A DNA stretch of 64,000 nucleotides from Flavobacteriales bacterium UBA2669 (lineage in GTDB: Bacteria > Bacteroidota > Bacteroidia > Flavobacteriales_E > Vicingaceae), in the NCBI GenBank assembly GCA_002359215.1, contig DEMN01000008.1, positions 1-64,000 on the forward strand, written 5' to 3'. Shown in pieces: positions 8,282-16,788 of this stretch. The notes below the pieces were generated by a model, which ran no database searches, was not told the DNA's origin, and saw nothing but the letters and a program-made list of their open reading frames with translations. Position 1 is the stretch's first letter. Every line of letters begins with the position of its first letter. Both the position numbers and the translations under genes were made by a program.

Positions 8282-8821
8282 TTATTTTTTTTCAACAAAG
8301 CGACTATCGGCCTCCATAACATGTCCACAACTATCACAAGTTCTTAATGCTTCCGATTCGTAATATTCTTTAAAAACAGGTATAAAATCATTTTCTATGT
8401 TGGTTAACGGAAAATATTTTTCATAAAGTTTGTTATTGCATTTTTCGCAAAACCACATTAAACCATCTTTGTAGTCAGTTCCTCTTCTCACTCTTTCTAT
8501 CACCAAACCTATAGAACCTTCCGAACGAACAGGAGAATGAGGTACTTTAGCTGGCAATAAAAACATATCTCCTTCTTTTATAGGAACTTTTACTGCTTTT
8601 CCTTCATCTTGTATGGTTACTTCAATATCCCCTTTTAGTTGATAAAACAACTCTTCTGTTTCGTTATAATGATAATCTTTTCTAGCATTTGGTCCACCAA
8701 CAACCATCACAATAAAATCTTTCCCTAAAGGGTACATATTTTTATTACCAACAGGTGGTTTAAGCTTGTCTTTGTTTTCTTCAATCCATTGATTAAAATT
8801 AAAAGGAAGTTGAACAGCCAT
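8282..8821 (-). CDS. nbaC: 3-hydroxyanthranilate 3,4-dioxygenase
   Basis: Fe(II) cupin dioxygenase that opens the ring of 3-hydroxyanthranilate in the kynurenine route of tryptophan breakdown or NAD synthesis. At 179 residues it has the bacterial length. The cupin core shows GGPNARKDYHYNETEELFYQ, with the His and Glu metal ligands, then LLPAKVPHSPVRSEGS with the second His. The C-terminal rubredoxin-like iron site is complete, with WFCEKCNN and LRTCDSCGH. No other kynurenine genes are in the window. The gene is on the same strand as the M61 gene, with a gap of about 70 bp. Confidence 0.93.
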   Translation of the reverse strand: MAVQLPFNFNQWIEENKDKLKPPVGNKNMYPLGKDFIVMVVGGPNARKDYHYNETEELFYQLKGDIEVTIQDEGKAVKVPIKEGDMFLLPAKVPHSPVRSEGSIGLVIERVRRGTDYKDGLMWFCEKCNNKLYEKYFPLTNIENDFIPVFKEYYESEALRTCDSCGHVMEADSRFVEKK

Positions 8822-8945
8822 AATATTTTATTTTTTTTGTTAAGTAGGATAAAAGTAAGAAATTATACTAAAAATACGTGGGTTCTTTTAAGTTTTTGTG
8901 TGTAAAGCTACTTTATAATTTTTATCAAACAATGTTTATTTCCTT

Positions 8946-8953
8946 TACTTTTG
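8946..8953 (+). promoter_or_regulatory. Candidate -7 element for mtgA
   Basis: TACTTTTG followed by C fits the TAnnTTTG consensus and lies 25 bases before the mtgA ATG. The -33 position has only a T-rich stretch. Confidence 0.5.
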
Positions 8954-8977
8954 CTACATTTTTAACAGCTTCTTTTT

Positions 8978-9676
8978 ATGCGAAAAATTCTACGTTGGAT
9001 ACGAAATATATTATTGTGGTATTTTGCTATCACTATAGGAATGGTAATAGTTTTGCGTTGGGTACCCGTGTATTTTACTCCATTAATGATTATTAGAGCC
9101 GTGGAACAAAAAATGGATGGCAAATCCATAAAATTAGAAAAAACTTGGAAACCTTTATCGGAAATTTCTCCTGATTTACAGTTAGCAGTAGTTTGTACCG
9201 AAGACCAAAATTTTTTAAAACACCATGGTTTTGATTTTGGTGCAATACAAAAAGCGATTAAACACAACGAAAAAAGCAAACGTAAACGAGGGGCGAGTAC
9301 TATTAGTCAACAAACAGCCAAAAATGTGTTTTTATGGCCAGGAAGGAGTTGGATAAGAAAAGGCTTTGAAGTATATTTTACTTTTTTAATAGAAAGTATT
9401 TGGAGTAAAGAACGCATTATGGAAGTTTATCTAAACATTGCCGAAATGGGCAATGGCATTTACGGAGCAGAAGCTGCCTCTAAAGCTTATTTCAACACCT
9501 CAGCGGCAAAAATAAACAAACGACAAGCGGCAACTTTGGCTATAGTATTGCCAAGTCCCTTAAAATATAATGCAAAATATCCTAGCCCATATTTAAACGG
9601 AAGAATAAACTGGACACTCCAGCAAATGCGTTTTTGGGGAGGAAAATTAGATTATGATAAAAAAGAAAAGAAATAA
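8978..9676 (+). CDS. mtgA: Monofunctional peptidoglycan glycosyltransferase
   Basis: GT51 family enzyme that polymerises lipid II into glycan strands without a transpeptidase domain. It has 232 residues, one N-terminal membrane anchor (about 8-25), and the family motifs VVCTEDQNFLKHHGFDFGAI (catalytic Glu) and KRGASTISQQTAKNVFLW. KERIMEVYLNIAEMGNGIYG and the region around AAKAYF-type residues follow. It is transcribed divergently from nbaC, and its stop is only 4 bp from the stop of the convergent lipoprotein gene. Confidence 0.93.
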   Translation: MRKILRWIRNILLWYFAITIGMVIVLRWVPVYFTPLMIIRAVEQKMDGKSIKLEKTWKPLSEISPDLQLAVVCTEDQNFLKHHGFDFGAIQKAIKHNEKSKRKRGASTISQQTAKNVFLWPGRSWIRKGFEVYFTFLIESIWSKERIMEVYLNIAEMGNGIYGAEAASKAYFNTSAAKINKRQAATLAIVLPSPLKYNAKYPSPYLNGRINWTLQQMRFWGGKLDYDKKEKK

Positions 9677-9680
9677 ACTT

Positions 9681-9932
9681 TTATTTCTCTACTTCTTTTA
9701 AATCCATTTCGCAAACAGGACAAACCCCTGGTTCTTCATAAGTTTTTTCTCCTTCACACTTCATAGGGCACTGGTAATGAGAATGCTCTGCATGTTCATC
9801 CATCATTTCCATATTTTCATCATGATTCATTTCTTCGTGATGTTTTGTTTCTGAATTTCCACAAGCTGAAAACATAGTACTTCCTACAATGAACAACATT
9901 GCTGTTCCGATAATTAAAATTGTTTTTTTCAT
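9681..9932 (-). CDS. Heavy-metal-binding domain lipoprotein
   Basis: An 83-residue lipoprotein. The signal ends in a lipobox around FSACGN. A His/Met/Glu-rich stretch (residues about 30-52, for example HHEEMNHDENMEMMDEHAE) precedes a compact YHS-like metal-binding motif, HYQCPMKCEG followed by GVCPVCEMDL. The same motif type occurs in CusB of this window. It is probably a periplasmic or envelope metal chelator, possibly for copper. It is the promoter-distal member of the minus-strand metal block. Confidence 0.85.
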   Translation of the reverse strand: MKKTILIIGTAMLFIVGSTMFSACGNSETKHHEEMNHDENMEMMDEHAEHSHYQCPMKCEGEKTYEEPGVCPVCEMDLKEVEK

Positions 9933-10007
9933 CTTTCTTTGGTTTTTATAGTATATAAAATTAATAATTTTTTAAATCTCTTTTTATACTTTTTTTCTTA
10001 AAGTAAT

Positions 10008-10616
10008 TTAACAACAATTATCACCTGCTTGAATAGGTGGGCAGTTAACGCTACCATAACTACAATACACGCAGCAATCACCTTGTTTCGGTTTTATAAC
10101 TGTTTTACATTTTTCACATTCATAAAAATATTGACAGGCATCTGTGGACATTAGTTCATCTTTCTTGTGTCCACACTTCGGACAGGTAATAATTGATTTT
10201 AATTCTACTTCTTTTCCTTCGTATATTACACAGGTATCACATTTTCCATGAATTTTGTTCCTTCTATAGTTCCATATTGTTGCGGCTAATAGTCCAAACA
10301 TTCCCGCATATAGGAAGTATGTCCAATAATCACTACCGTTGAAATGATAACCATAAAATATAAGAAGCCCACTCGGTATTGCAACCAATAATGGATACAA
10401 ACATTTGTGCTTTCGATACGAAATATAAAGCCCAAAAATTGCTACAATAACCATCGCCTGAAAAACCCACATTGTCCATCCTCCAAAAAGTTCAAAACTT
10501 CCGAGACCTAAAGCTGATGCAATAAAAGCAAACAAGGGAAAACAGCAAGGCGAAAAAATGGCCGTAATGAAAAGTCCAACCGTGCCTAATTTATCTATAT
10601 TTTTAGTTATCTTCAT
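10008..10616 (-). CDS. MerC-like membrane protein with zinc-ribbon-like and GDCC C-terminal segments
   Basis: A 202-residue protein. Residues 1-120 form four hydrophobic helices of the MerC mercury-resistance type, with the signature pair in FSPCCFPLFAF. The C-terminal 80 residues are Cys-rich: CDTC, ITCPKCGHKK, YECEKCK, then GDCCVYCSYGSVNCPPIQ and a final DNCC. The GDCC segment resembles small stand-alone proteins found next to metal-resistance genes, so this looks like a fusion. It probably takes part in metal uptake or relay at the inner membrane; the metal is not clear. It lies 28 bp downstream of the P-type ATPase gene. Confidence 0.8.
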   Translation of the reverse strand: MKITKNIDKLGTVGLFITAIFSPCCFPLFAFIASALGLGSFELFGGWTMWVFQAMVIVAIFGLYISYRKHKCLYPLLVAIPSGLLIFYGYHFNGSDYWTYFLYAGMFGLLAATIWNYRRNKIHGKCDTCVIYEGKEVELKSIITCPKCGHKKDELMSTDACQYFYECEKCKTVIKPKQGDCCVYCSYGSVNCPPIQAGDNCC

Positions 10617-10644
10617 TTTGTTTGTTTTATCTTACGAAAACCTT

Positions 10645-12645
10645 TCATTTCATTTTAACTTTTAAAAGTTGAGCATTTATTGCCACAACAATTGTGCTTA
10701 AACTCATTAATACTGCTCCTACAGCTGGACTAAGCATAATGTTCCATTGATACAAAATACCTGCTGCCAAAGGAATTGCAAGAATGTTGTAGCCTGCCGC
10801 CCACCATAAGTTTTGTATCATTTTATTATAAGTAGCTTTACCAAATAAAATCAGGTTAGCAATATCTTTTGAGTCAGAGTTTACTAGAATTATATCTGCT
10901 GTTTCTGCTGCTACATCTGTTCCTGAACCTACTGCAATACCTACATCTGCTTGTGCTAGTGCAGGAGCGTCATTTACTCCATCACCTGTCATTGCTACAA
11001 ATTCATTTTTTTCTTGTAGTTCTTTAACTTTTTCCAATTTTTCATGGGGCAAAACATTCGCTAAAAAACCGTCCATTTTTAATTTATCGCTTACTTTTTG
11101 AGCCACTTTTTCATTGTCGCCTGTAAGTAGTAAATTTTTTATTCCTGCTTCTTTAAGTATTTGAATAGCTTCAAAAGAACTCTCTCTTATTTGGTCGGAA
11201 AAAGTAAAATATCCTACTACTTCTTTTTCTATTAACATATAAACTATCGTTCCTGTAAATTCATCTTCATTATCAGTAATACTAATATTCTGTTCTTTCA
11301 GATAATTCGGCCCTACTACTTTAATGTTTTTACCTTCTACAATCCCTTCTAAACCTTTACCGGGGAGGTATTTGAATTTACCTGATGTCGGAATTTCGAT
11401 ATTTAACTCTTTCACTTTTCGAATCAACCCAGCTGCAATATAATGTTCGGAATGTTGTTCTATACCGGATGCCAAGCGTAGCAATTCATTTTCATCAAAA
11501 TTTGAATCCAATACTTTTACTTCTTGTAATTCGTGTGAACCTTTTGTAAGTGTCCCGGTTTTGTCAAAAATAATAGTTGTAATTAATCGTGCGTTTTCAA
11601 AAGCTGTTCGGTTGCGAATAAGTAACCCTTTTTGAGCAGAAATAGAGGTAGATATGGCTACCACCAAAGGTACAGCCAAGCCCAAAGCATGAGGGCAGGA
11701 AATAACCATTACTGTAACCATTCTTTCTAATGCAAACACAAAAGGGAATCCCAATAATAACCAAACTACAAGCGTAATTACACCACCGCCCAATGCAACA
11801 AATGTCAACACCTTTGCTGCGCGATCAGCAAAATTTTGTGTTTTAGATTTTACTTTTTGAGCATCTTCTACCAATTTAATTACTTTATTGAGATAGTTAT
11901 CCTTTCCGGTGCTTACTACTTTTATAGTAAGTGATCCATTTCCATTAACTGCTCCACCTATCACTTTGCTGTCTTTTTCTTTTTTAACAGGTTGACTTTC
12001 GCCTGTAAGCATGCTTTCATCAAGGTAACTTTCTCCATCTGTAACAATTCCATCAACCGGAACTTTTTCTCCCGGTTTAACTCGAATCATATCCCCAATT
12101 TTTAAATCTTCAACAGTTATCTCATGAGTTTCTCCATCTACTAAATGATGAGCAGTTGAAGGCATCATCTTCACCAATAATTCTAATGATCGGGATGCGC
12201 CCATAACCGATTTCATTTCAAAGTAATGGCCAATAAGCATAATGTCTATCAAGGTAGCCATTTCCCAATAAAAATCCATACCCTTTAATCCAAATGTGAT
12301 GGCAACACTGTATGCCCAAGCTACAGAAATAGCCACACCGATTAAGGTCATCATGCCAATCGCATTGTCTTTTACTTCATCATAAAGTCCTTTGAGGAAA
12401 GGGTAACCACCATAAATAAAAATGAAGGTTGAAAGAATAGCTAAGACATATTTATCTCCAGGAAAAGCCAATTCAAAACCCAGCCACTGCTGCACCACGT
12501 GTGACAAAGCAAGTACAGGAATAGATATTATGGTACAAATTACAAATCGCTTCCAAAAATCAGAAACATTATGTCCTGCATGTTTGTCGTAACTATCCGA
12601 ATTTGTCTCTTTTGAATGATGACCGTGATGATTGTGATGTTCCAT
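10645..12645 (-). CDS. CPH-type heavy-metal P1B ATPase (CopB-like)
   Basis: Inner-membrane metal exporter of 666 residues driven by ATP hydrolysis. The N terminus lacks an HMA domain and is instead His-rich (HHNHHGHHS). The transmembrane metal site is SCPHALGLAVP near residue 317, the CPH variant associated with copper or silver export by CopB-type pumps. DKTGTLTKG near residue 358 carries the phosphorylated Asp, with TGES upstream and MTGDGVNDAPALAQADVGIA downstream. It belongs to the minus-strand metal block. Substrate choice between Cu(I), Cu(II) and Ag(I) cannot be settled from sequence. Confidence 0.92.
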   Translation of the reverse strand: MEHHNHHGHHSKETNSDSYDKHAGHNVSDFWKRFVICTIISIPVLALSHVVQQWLGFELAFPGDKYVLAILSTFIFIYGGYPFLKGLYDEVKDNAIGMMTLIGVAISVAWAYSVAITFGLKGMDFYWEMATLIDIMLIGHYFEMKSVMGASRSLELLVKMMPSTAHHLVDGETHEITVEDLKIGDMIRVKPGEKVPVDGIVTDGESYLDESMLTGESQPVKKEKDSKVIGGAVNGNGSLTIKVVSTGKDNYLNKVIKLVEDAQKVKSKTQNFADRAAKVLTFVALGGGVITLVVWLLLGFPFVFALERMVTVMVISCPHALGLAVPLVVAISTSISAQKGLLIRNRTAFENARLITTIIFDKTGTLTKGSHELQEVKVLDSNFDENELLRLASGIEQHSEHYIAAGLIRKVKELNIEIPTSGKFKYLPGKGLEGIVEGKNIKVVGPNYLKEQNISITDNEDEFTGTIVYMLIEKEVVGYFTFSDQIRESSFEAIQILKEAGIKNLLLTGDNEKVAQKVSDKLKMDGFLANVLPHEKLEKVKELQEKNEFVAMTGDGVNDAPALAQADVGIAVGSGTDVAAETADIILVNSDSKDIANLILFGKATYNKMIQNLWWAAGYNILAIPLAAGILYQWNIMLSPAVGAVLMSLSTIVVAINAQLLKVKMK

Positions 12646-12684
12646 ATCCTTATGTTTTGATGTTATTAATTGTTTGTTTTATCA

Positions 12685-13221
12685 TTACATGTTTTGCAAT
12701 ATATAATTTACTCGTTCTTCTGGAGGAATTACAGGAACAAAAACTATAGGACATGGAAAAGTTCTATATGCATTGATTATTAAATTGTGAATACGAATTT
12801 GTTCTTCTTCATCTTCTAATCTGGCATAATCATTAATTAAAGGAAGCCTGTCCAAAATAAATACTTTACTATAGCAATATTTGTTACACTGTTCAATCAA
12901 TCTCTCATCATATTCAAGACCTAAAAATTGATAATATGCTAGTGCATCAGGCAGAGCTCTATCTAAAAAAACGATATCATCAGGGTTTAGTGCTGCTTCT
13001 TGTTCAATTTGCATATCTAAAATACCCCTCTGAAAAACCCTTTTGTTCTCCTTAATTTCCTCAATAGTTTTCCCTTGTATTTTTTGAGTATCAATATAAT
13101 GACGAGCATGTTCAATGGTTGTTTTATAACCTCTTTTAGCTAAAAGGTCAACAACAGTTGTTTTCCCTGTACATGGTCCGCCTGTAATTACATTCCAATT
13201 TGTTTTTATTTCTTTTTGCAT
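12685..13221 (-). CDS. AAA-type small NTPase (AAA_28-like)
   Basis: A 178-residue P-loop protein with Walker A GGPCTGKTTVVDLL at residues 13-26 and a Walker-B-like VFLDRALPDALAYY in the middle. A lid-like Arg/Glu region, RLEDEEEQIRIH, follows. It resembles the AAA_28 family of predicted ATP/GTP-binding kinases, some of which phosphorylate small molecules. It sits between the P-type ATPase (39 bp) and NDH-2 (5 bp) in the same direction, so it is likely part of one transcript. No role in metal resistance is known to me. Confidence 0.8.
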   Translation of the reverse strand: MQKEIKTNWNVITGGPCTGKTTVVDLLAKRGYKTTIEHARHYIDTQKIQGKTIEEIKENKRVFQRGILDMQIEQEAALNPDDIVFLDRALPDALAYYQFLGLEYDERLIEQCNKYCYSKVFILDRLPLINDYARLEDEEEQIRIHNLIINAYRTFPCPIVFVPVIPPEERVNYILQNM

Positions 13222-13226
13222 GTTTA

Positions 13227-14531
13227 TTAAATTCTAAATTTCCTTATTATCAATCGGTTTCCTTTATCATAAGTAAAATAGCTCCACGCCCAGTTAAGCC
13301 CTACTAATAATTTATTCCTGAACCCACTGATAGACAGTAAGTGTACGACCGACCATAACAGCCAAGCAATATAACCTCCAAACCTTAATTTCCCTATATC
13401 AGCAACTGCTTTTCGTTTCCCTATGGTGGCTAAAGAACCTTTGTCTTTGTAAGAAAATTTTTTCCACTCTTTGCCCTGTAATTGCAGCAATATGTTATTG
13501 GCCAATTGCTTTCCTTGCTGAATAGCCACCTGTGCTACCATAGGATGTCCCGAAGGATAATGGTCAGACACTATTGCTGCAATGTCTCCTACGGCATAAA
13601 TATTTTTGTACCCCTTTATGCTGCAATAATCATCCACCAAAATGCGATTACCTCTTGCTATGTTTTCTTTATTAATGCCAGTTGGGACATTTCCTTTAAC
13701 TCCAGCTGTCCAAATCATAGTTTTCGCTTGCAATAATACAGCTTTATCTGTTTTGATATTTAATCCATCATACGATTGAACTGACGTATTTAACCGTATA
13801 TCTACACCTAATTTGTTTAGGAATTTTAAAGCATTTTCTGAAGATTTATCAGACATGGCATTCAATAATTCGTCCTCAGCTTCAATTAGATAAATAGACA
13901 TCATAGAAGCATCTAGTTCGGGGTAATCTTTCGGAAGGATGTATTTTTTAAATTCAGCCATTGCACCTGCGGTTTCTACACCTGCTGGTCCACCACCTAC
14001 AATGGCAAAATTAGTCAGCGCATTTCTTTCAGCATCATCACAGGTTACCACCGCTTTTTCAAGGTTTTGTAAAATCAAGCTCCGAATGTCTAAGGCTTCC
14101 TGAATGGTTTTCATCCCAACACTATGTTGCTGCACATCTTGCAGTCCAAAAAAATTAGTGGTACTACCAGTAGCAATTACCAAATGGTCGTATTCAACCG
14201 TTCCAATATCTGTAATAATTGTATTTGATTCAGACTGTATTTCATTCACCATTGCCATCCGAAAAAAAACATTCTTGTACCCATTAAATAGTTTTCTGAG
14301 CGGAAAGACAATACTATCGGGTTCAATGCCACTAGTAGCGACCTGATAGAGTAAGGGTTGAAACTGATGAAAATTATTCTTATCCAGCACAACTATCTGA
14401 ACAGGTTTATTTTTGAGTTTTTTTACAAGCGAAATACCTGCAAAACCTCCACCAATTACCACCACTCTGGGTAGAGAACTGTCTGGTAAACAGATTTCAT
14501 CTCCTATTCTACATGTTTGCATAGGCGTCAT
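13227..14531 (-). CDS. ndh: Type II NADH dehydrogenase (NDH-2-like)
   Basis: Single-subunit FAD enzyme that oxidises NADH and reduces quinone without pumping protons. It has 434 residues and two dinucleotide-binding motifs: RVVVIGGGFAGISLVKKL near residue 24, for FAD, and FAIVGGGPAGVETAG near residue 175, for NADH. AVGDIAA near residue 320 is the second FAD contact. The C-terminal hydrophobic and aromatic stretch (GYIAWLLWSVVHLLSISGF) fits peripheral membrane binding. It lies within the metal block, 18 bp downstream of an HMA gene. Other pyridine nucleotide-disulphide oxidoreductases are less likely, as no redox CxxxxC is present. Confidence 0.85.
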   Translation of the reverse strand: MTPMQTCRIGDEICLPDSSLPRVVVIGGGFAGISLVKKLKNKPVQIVVLDKNNFHQFQPLLYQVATSGIEPDSIVFPLRKLFNGYKNVFFRMAMVNEIQSESNTIITDIGTVEYDHLVIATGSTTNFFGLQDVQQHSVGMKTIQEALDIRSLILQNLEKAVVTCDDAERNALTNFAIVGGGPAGVETAGAMAEFKKYILPKDYPELDASMMSIYLIEAEDELLNAMSDKSSENALKFLNKLGVDIRLNTSVQSYDGLNIKTDKAVLLQAKTMIWTAGVKGNVPTGINKENIARGNRILVDDYCSIKGYKNIYAVGDIAAIVSDHYPSGHPMVAQVAIQQGKQLANNILLQLQGKEWKKFSYKDKGSLATIGKRKAVADIGKLRFGGYIAWLLWSVVHLLSISGFRNKLLVGLNWAWSYFTYDKGNRLIIRKFRI

Positions 14532-14549
14532 TATTTTTACTTGTTTTTA

Positions 14550-14960
14550 TTAATTACTTTCTATTCTTTCATACTGGCAACAACCTGGCAAAGCATTATA
14601 AACATCTTCCGAAGCTTCATTAAATTGTGTGTCATGTCCTGCTGCTGCAATTTTTTCACTAACTGTATTAATGGAATAATTATGTTCACCAAAAGTGATG
14701 TCACTAAATTTTAGCGATAATGTTTGGGTTTCAACATCCCAATTAGCTTCCTTAACTCCTTCCACACTAAGGGCTGCTTTTTCAATTCTTTTTTTACACA
14801 TACCACAATTTCCGTAAACAGTAAAGGTAGCATTCACTAATTCTTCTTGTTCTTCTTGAGTAATTGTAGTACTAGTTTCCTGACCAATTACTGATTGAGC
14901 AGTTAACACACTGAATGGCATAATTGCTATTGTTCCTACTTTTAAAATTGTTTTTTTCAT
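14550..14960 (-). CDS. Secreted heavy-metal-associated (HMA) domain protein
   Basis: A 136-residue protein. A signal peptide (about 1-25, ending near SVIGQ) leads into an HMA domain of about 70 residues with YGNCGMCKKRIEKAA, where the CxxC binds metal, and SVEGVKEANWD. A short tail with LPGCCQYERIESN adds two Cys. It is probably a periplasmic copper-binding protein or chaperone for the Cus efflux system, whose adaptor gene begins 30 bp upstream in the same direction. Confidence 0.87.
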   Translation of the reverse strand: MKKTILKVGTIAIMPFSVLTAQSVIGQETSTTITQEEQEELVNATFTVYGNCGMCKKRIEKAALSVEGVKEANWDVETQTLSLKFSDITFGEHNYSINTVSEKIAAAGHDTQFNEASEDVYNALPGCCQYERIESN

Positions 14961-14990
14961 GGTTTTTGGTTTTAAATGATTAATAAAAAT

Positions 14991-16787
14991 TTATTTAATT
15001 TCTTTTTTTACTTCTCCACACTTAAGCATAGACTTTCCGAAGTAAGGATTCTTAATTTCCTTCTCTAAACTTAACCAATCGGTACCTTTATCGTTGTCTG
15101 CCATAGGACAATATTGAATGTAGAGTGTTTTGTCAAAAGGATTAAAAGTATTGGTCATTTCAATCATAGTGATGGAAACTTGAAGAAACTTCTCTCTCAC
15201 TTCTTCAATGTTTGATAAATGAGGTACATGTTGTAAGATATTTTTTAAATTACTGCTGAATTTCATCCAAACAGTATGAGACTCTCCTGTAAATATACTC
15301 ATATTAATTTTTGCGAGATTATCTTGCATAGATACAGCTACTTTTTTAGCTCCTTCCACATTATCTGCTGCCAAAAGATCTTTGAATTTAAGATAATCGA
15401 CATAAACAGGTTGAAGTGCTTTTTTTGCTTCCTTACTGATAGAGATGGGTTTGCTTGGCTTTACATCTTTTTGTTTAGCTGGAGCTTTACTATCTTCCAT
15501 TTTCGTTTCTCCATGGTTGTGTCCTGTCATTGCGACACCTCCTTCTGGATTCATCATACTTGGTTTACCTGCTAGTTGAGCTGCCGCATCTATGCTAAAT
15601 GTCCCGTTAACAGCAATTTCTTCCCCTTCTTCCAACCCTTCTTTAATAATATAGCTGTCTCCCAATACTGTCCCAAGAGTTACATCACGCATTATAAAAC
15701 TTACTCCTTTAACATTTATATTTTTAACATAAACCACCGAACGTTTTCCTGTCCACATCACAGCCGTCTTTGGCACCACCAGCGAATTCGATTTATTAGC
15801 TAGTTTTGCTTCAACCACTCCAGAAACAAACATTTCCGGTTTTAACTTTTCAGTTGTATTGTTATATTCTATTCGTGCTTTTGCAACTCTTGTTTTAGGA
15901 TTTATTACAGGATCGAGGTAGGTAATGTAAGCTTCAAAACTTTCTCCCGGAAACGAAGGAACTGTAAACTTAATGTTATCTCCTTTTTTTATCCATGTCA
16001 TGTCTGATTCATACACATCAAACAACACCCATACTTTTGAAAGATTAGCAATTTCATATAATGTTTGTCCTTTACGAACATAATCCCCTAAATTGATTAT
16101 TTTTTTAGTAACATAACCAGATACGTCTGCTTGTATTGGGAACTCTTCCTGTATTTTACCTTCTTTTAATATTCCTTCAATTTGATTATTTGAAAGTTTC
16201 CAATTTTTCAACTTTTCTTTAGCTGCATTAAACAGCTGCGGCTGAGTTTCCATCATTTTTTGAGCCTCAAACAACTCTTCTTGAGCCATAACCAATTCAG
16301 GCGAATAAACACTTGCAATAGTTTGTCCTTTATTTACAAATTCTCCTGTAAAATTCACCATCAACTTTTCTACCCTGCCTGGAATATGGGATGATTGTGA
16401 ATATACTAAACGCTCATCAACTTGTACTTTGCCATTTAGCTGAACTTGTTTTACAGGTTTCATCTTTCCTACAAGAGCGGTACTCACGTTAGCTAATTGC
16501 ATAGCAGTTGGCGACATACTAATTGCCATCGGGTCAATTTCACTATCTTTCTCATTTTCAAGAGGAATTAAATCCATACCACAAATAGGACAATCGCCCG
16601 GTTCATTTTTTCGAATTTGGGGATGCATGGAGCACGTCCAAATGGTTTCTCCTACTATTTCGGTAGAATGTTTATGTTCGTCTTTAGGAGAATTTTTCTG
16701 TCCTCCAAAAATCAACCAACCTATCAACAGTCCTACTACTAAAGTAGCTGCGGCTATATAAATGGTGTTTTTATTTATATTTTTCAT
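14991..16787 (-). CDS. cusB: CusB-like RND periplasmic adaptor with metal-binding and DUF3347 domains
   Basis: Membrane-fusion subunit that bridges the CusA pump and the CusC channel and hands metal to them. It has 598 residues: an N-terminal membrane anchor, then a heavy-metal-binding motif WTCSMHPQIRKNEPGDCPIC (about residues 50-70). Next is the hairpin and barrel adaptor core (about 100-400), with IPGRVEKLMVNFTGEFVNKG and IQADVSGYVTKKI. A Met/His-rich linker (MTGHNHGETKMEDS) leads to a C-terminal DUF3347-type helical domain (about 455-590) with YIQYCPMADNDKG. It lies 1 bp after the cusC stop, so it is co-transcribed. Confidence 0.93.
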   Translation of the reverse strand: MKNINKNTIYIAAATLVVGLLIGWLIFGGQKNSPKDEHKHSTEIVGETIWTCSMHPQIRKNEPGDCPICGMDLIPLENEKDSEIDPMAISMSPTAMQLANVSTALVGKMKPVKQVQLNGKVQVDERLVYSQSSHIPGRVEKLMVNFTGEFVNKGQTIASVYSPELVMAQEELFEAQKMMETQPQLFNAAKEKLKNWKLSNNQIEGILKEGKIQEEFPIQADVSGYVTKKIINLGDYVRKGQTLYEIANLSKVWVLFDVYESDMTWIKKGDNIKFTVPSFPGESFEAYITYLDPVINPKTRVAKARIEYNNTTEKLKPEMFVSGVVEAKLANKSNSLVVPKTAVMWTGKRSVVYVKNINVKGVSFIMRDVTLGTVLGDSYIIKEGLEEGEEIAVNGTFSIDAAAQLAGKPSMMNPEGGVAMTGHNHGETKMEDSKAPAKQKDVKPSKPISISKEAKKALQPVYVDYLKFKDLLAADNVEGAKKVAVSMQDNLAKINMSIFTGESHTVWMKFSSNLKNILQHVPHLSNIEEVREKFLQVSITMIEMTNTFNPFDKTLYIQYCPMADNDKGTDWLSLEKEIKNPYFGKSMLKCGEVKKEIK

Positions 16788-16788
16788 T

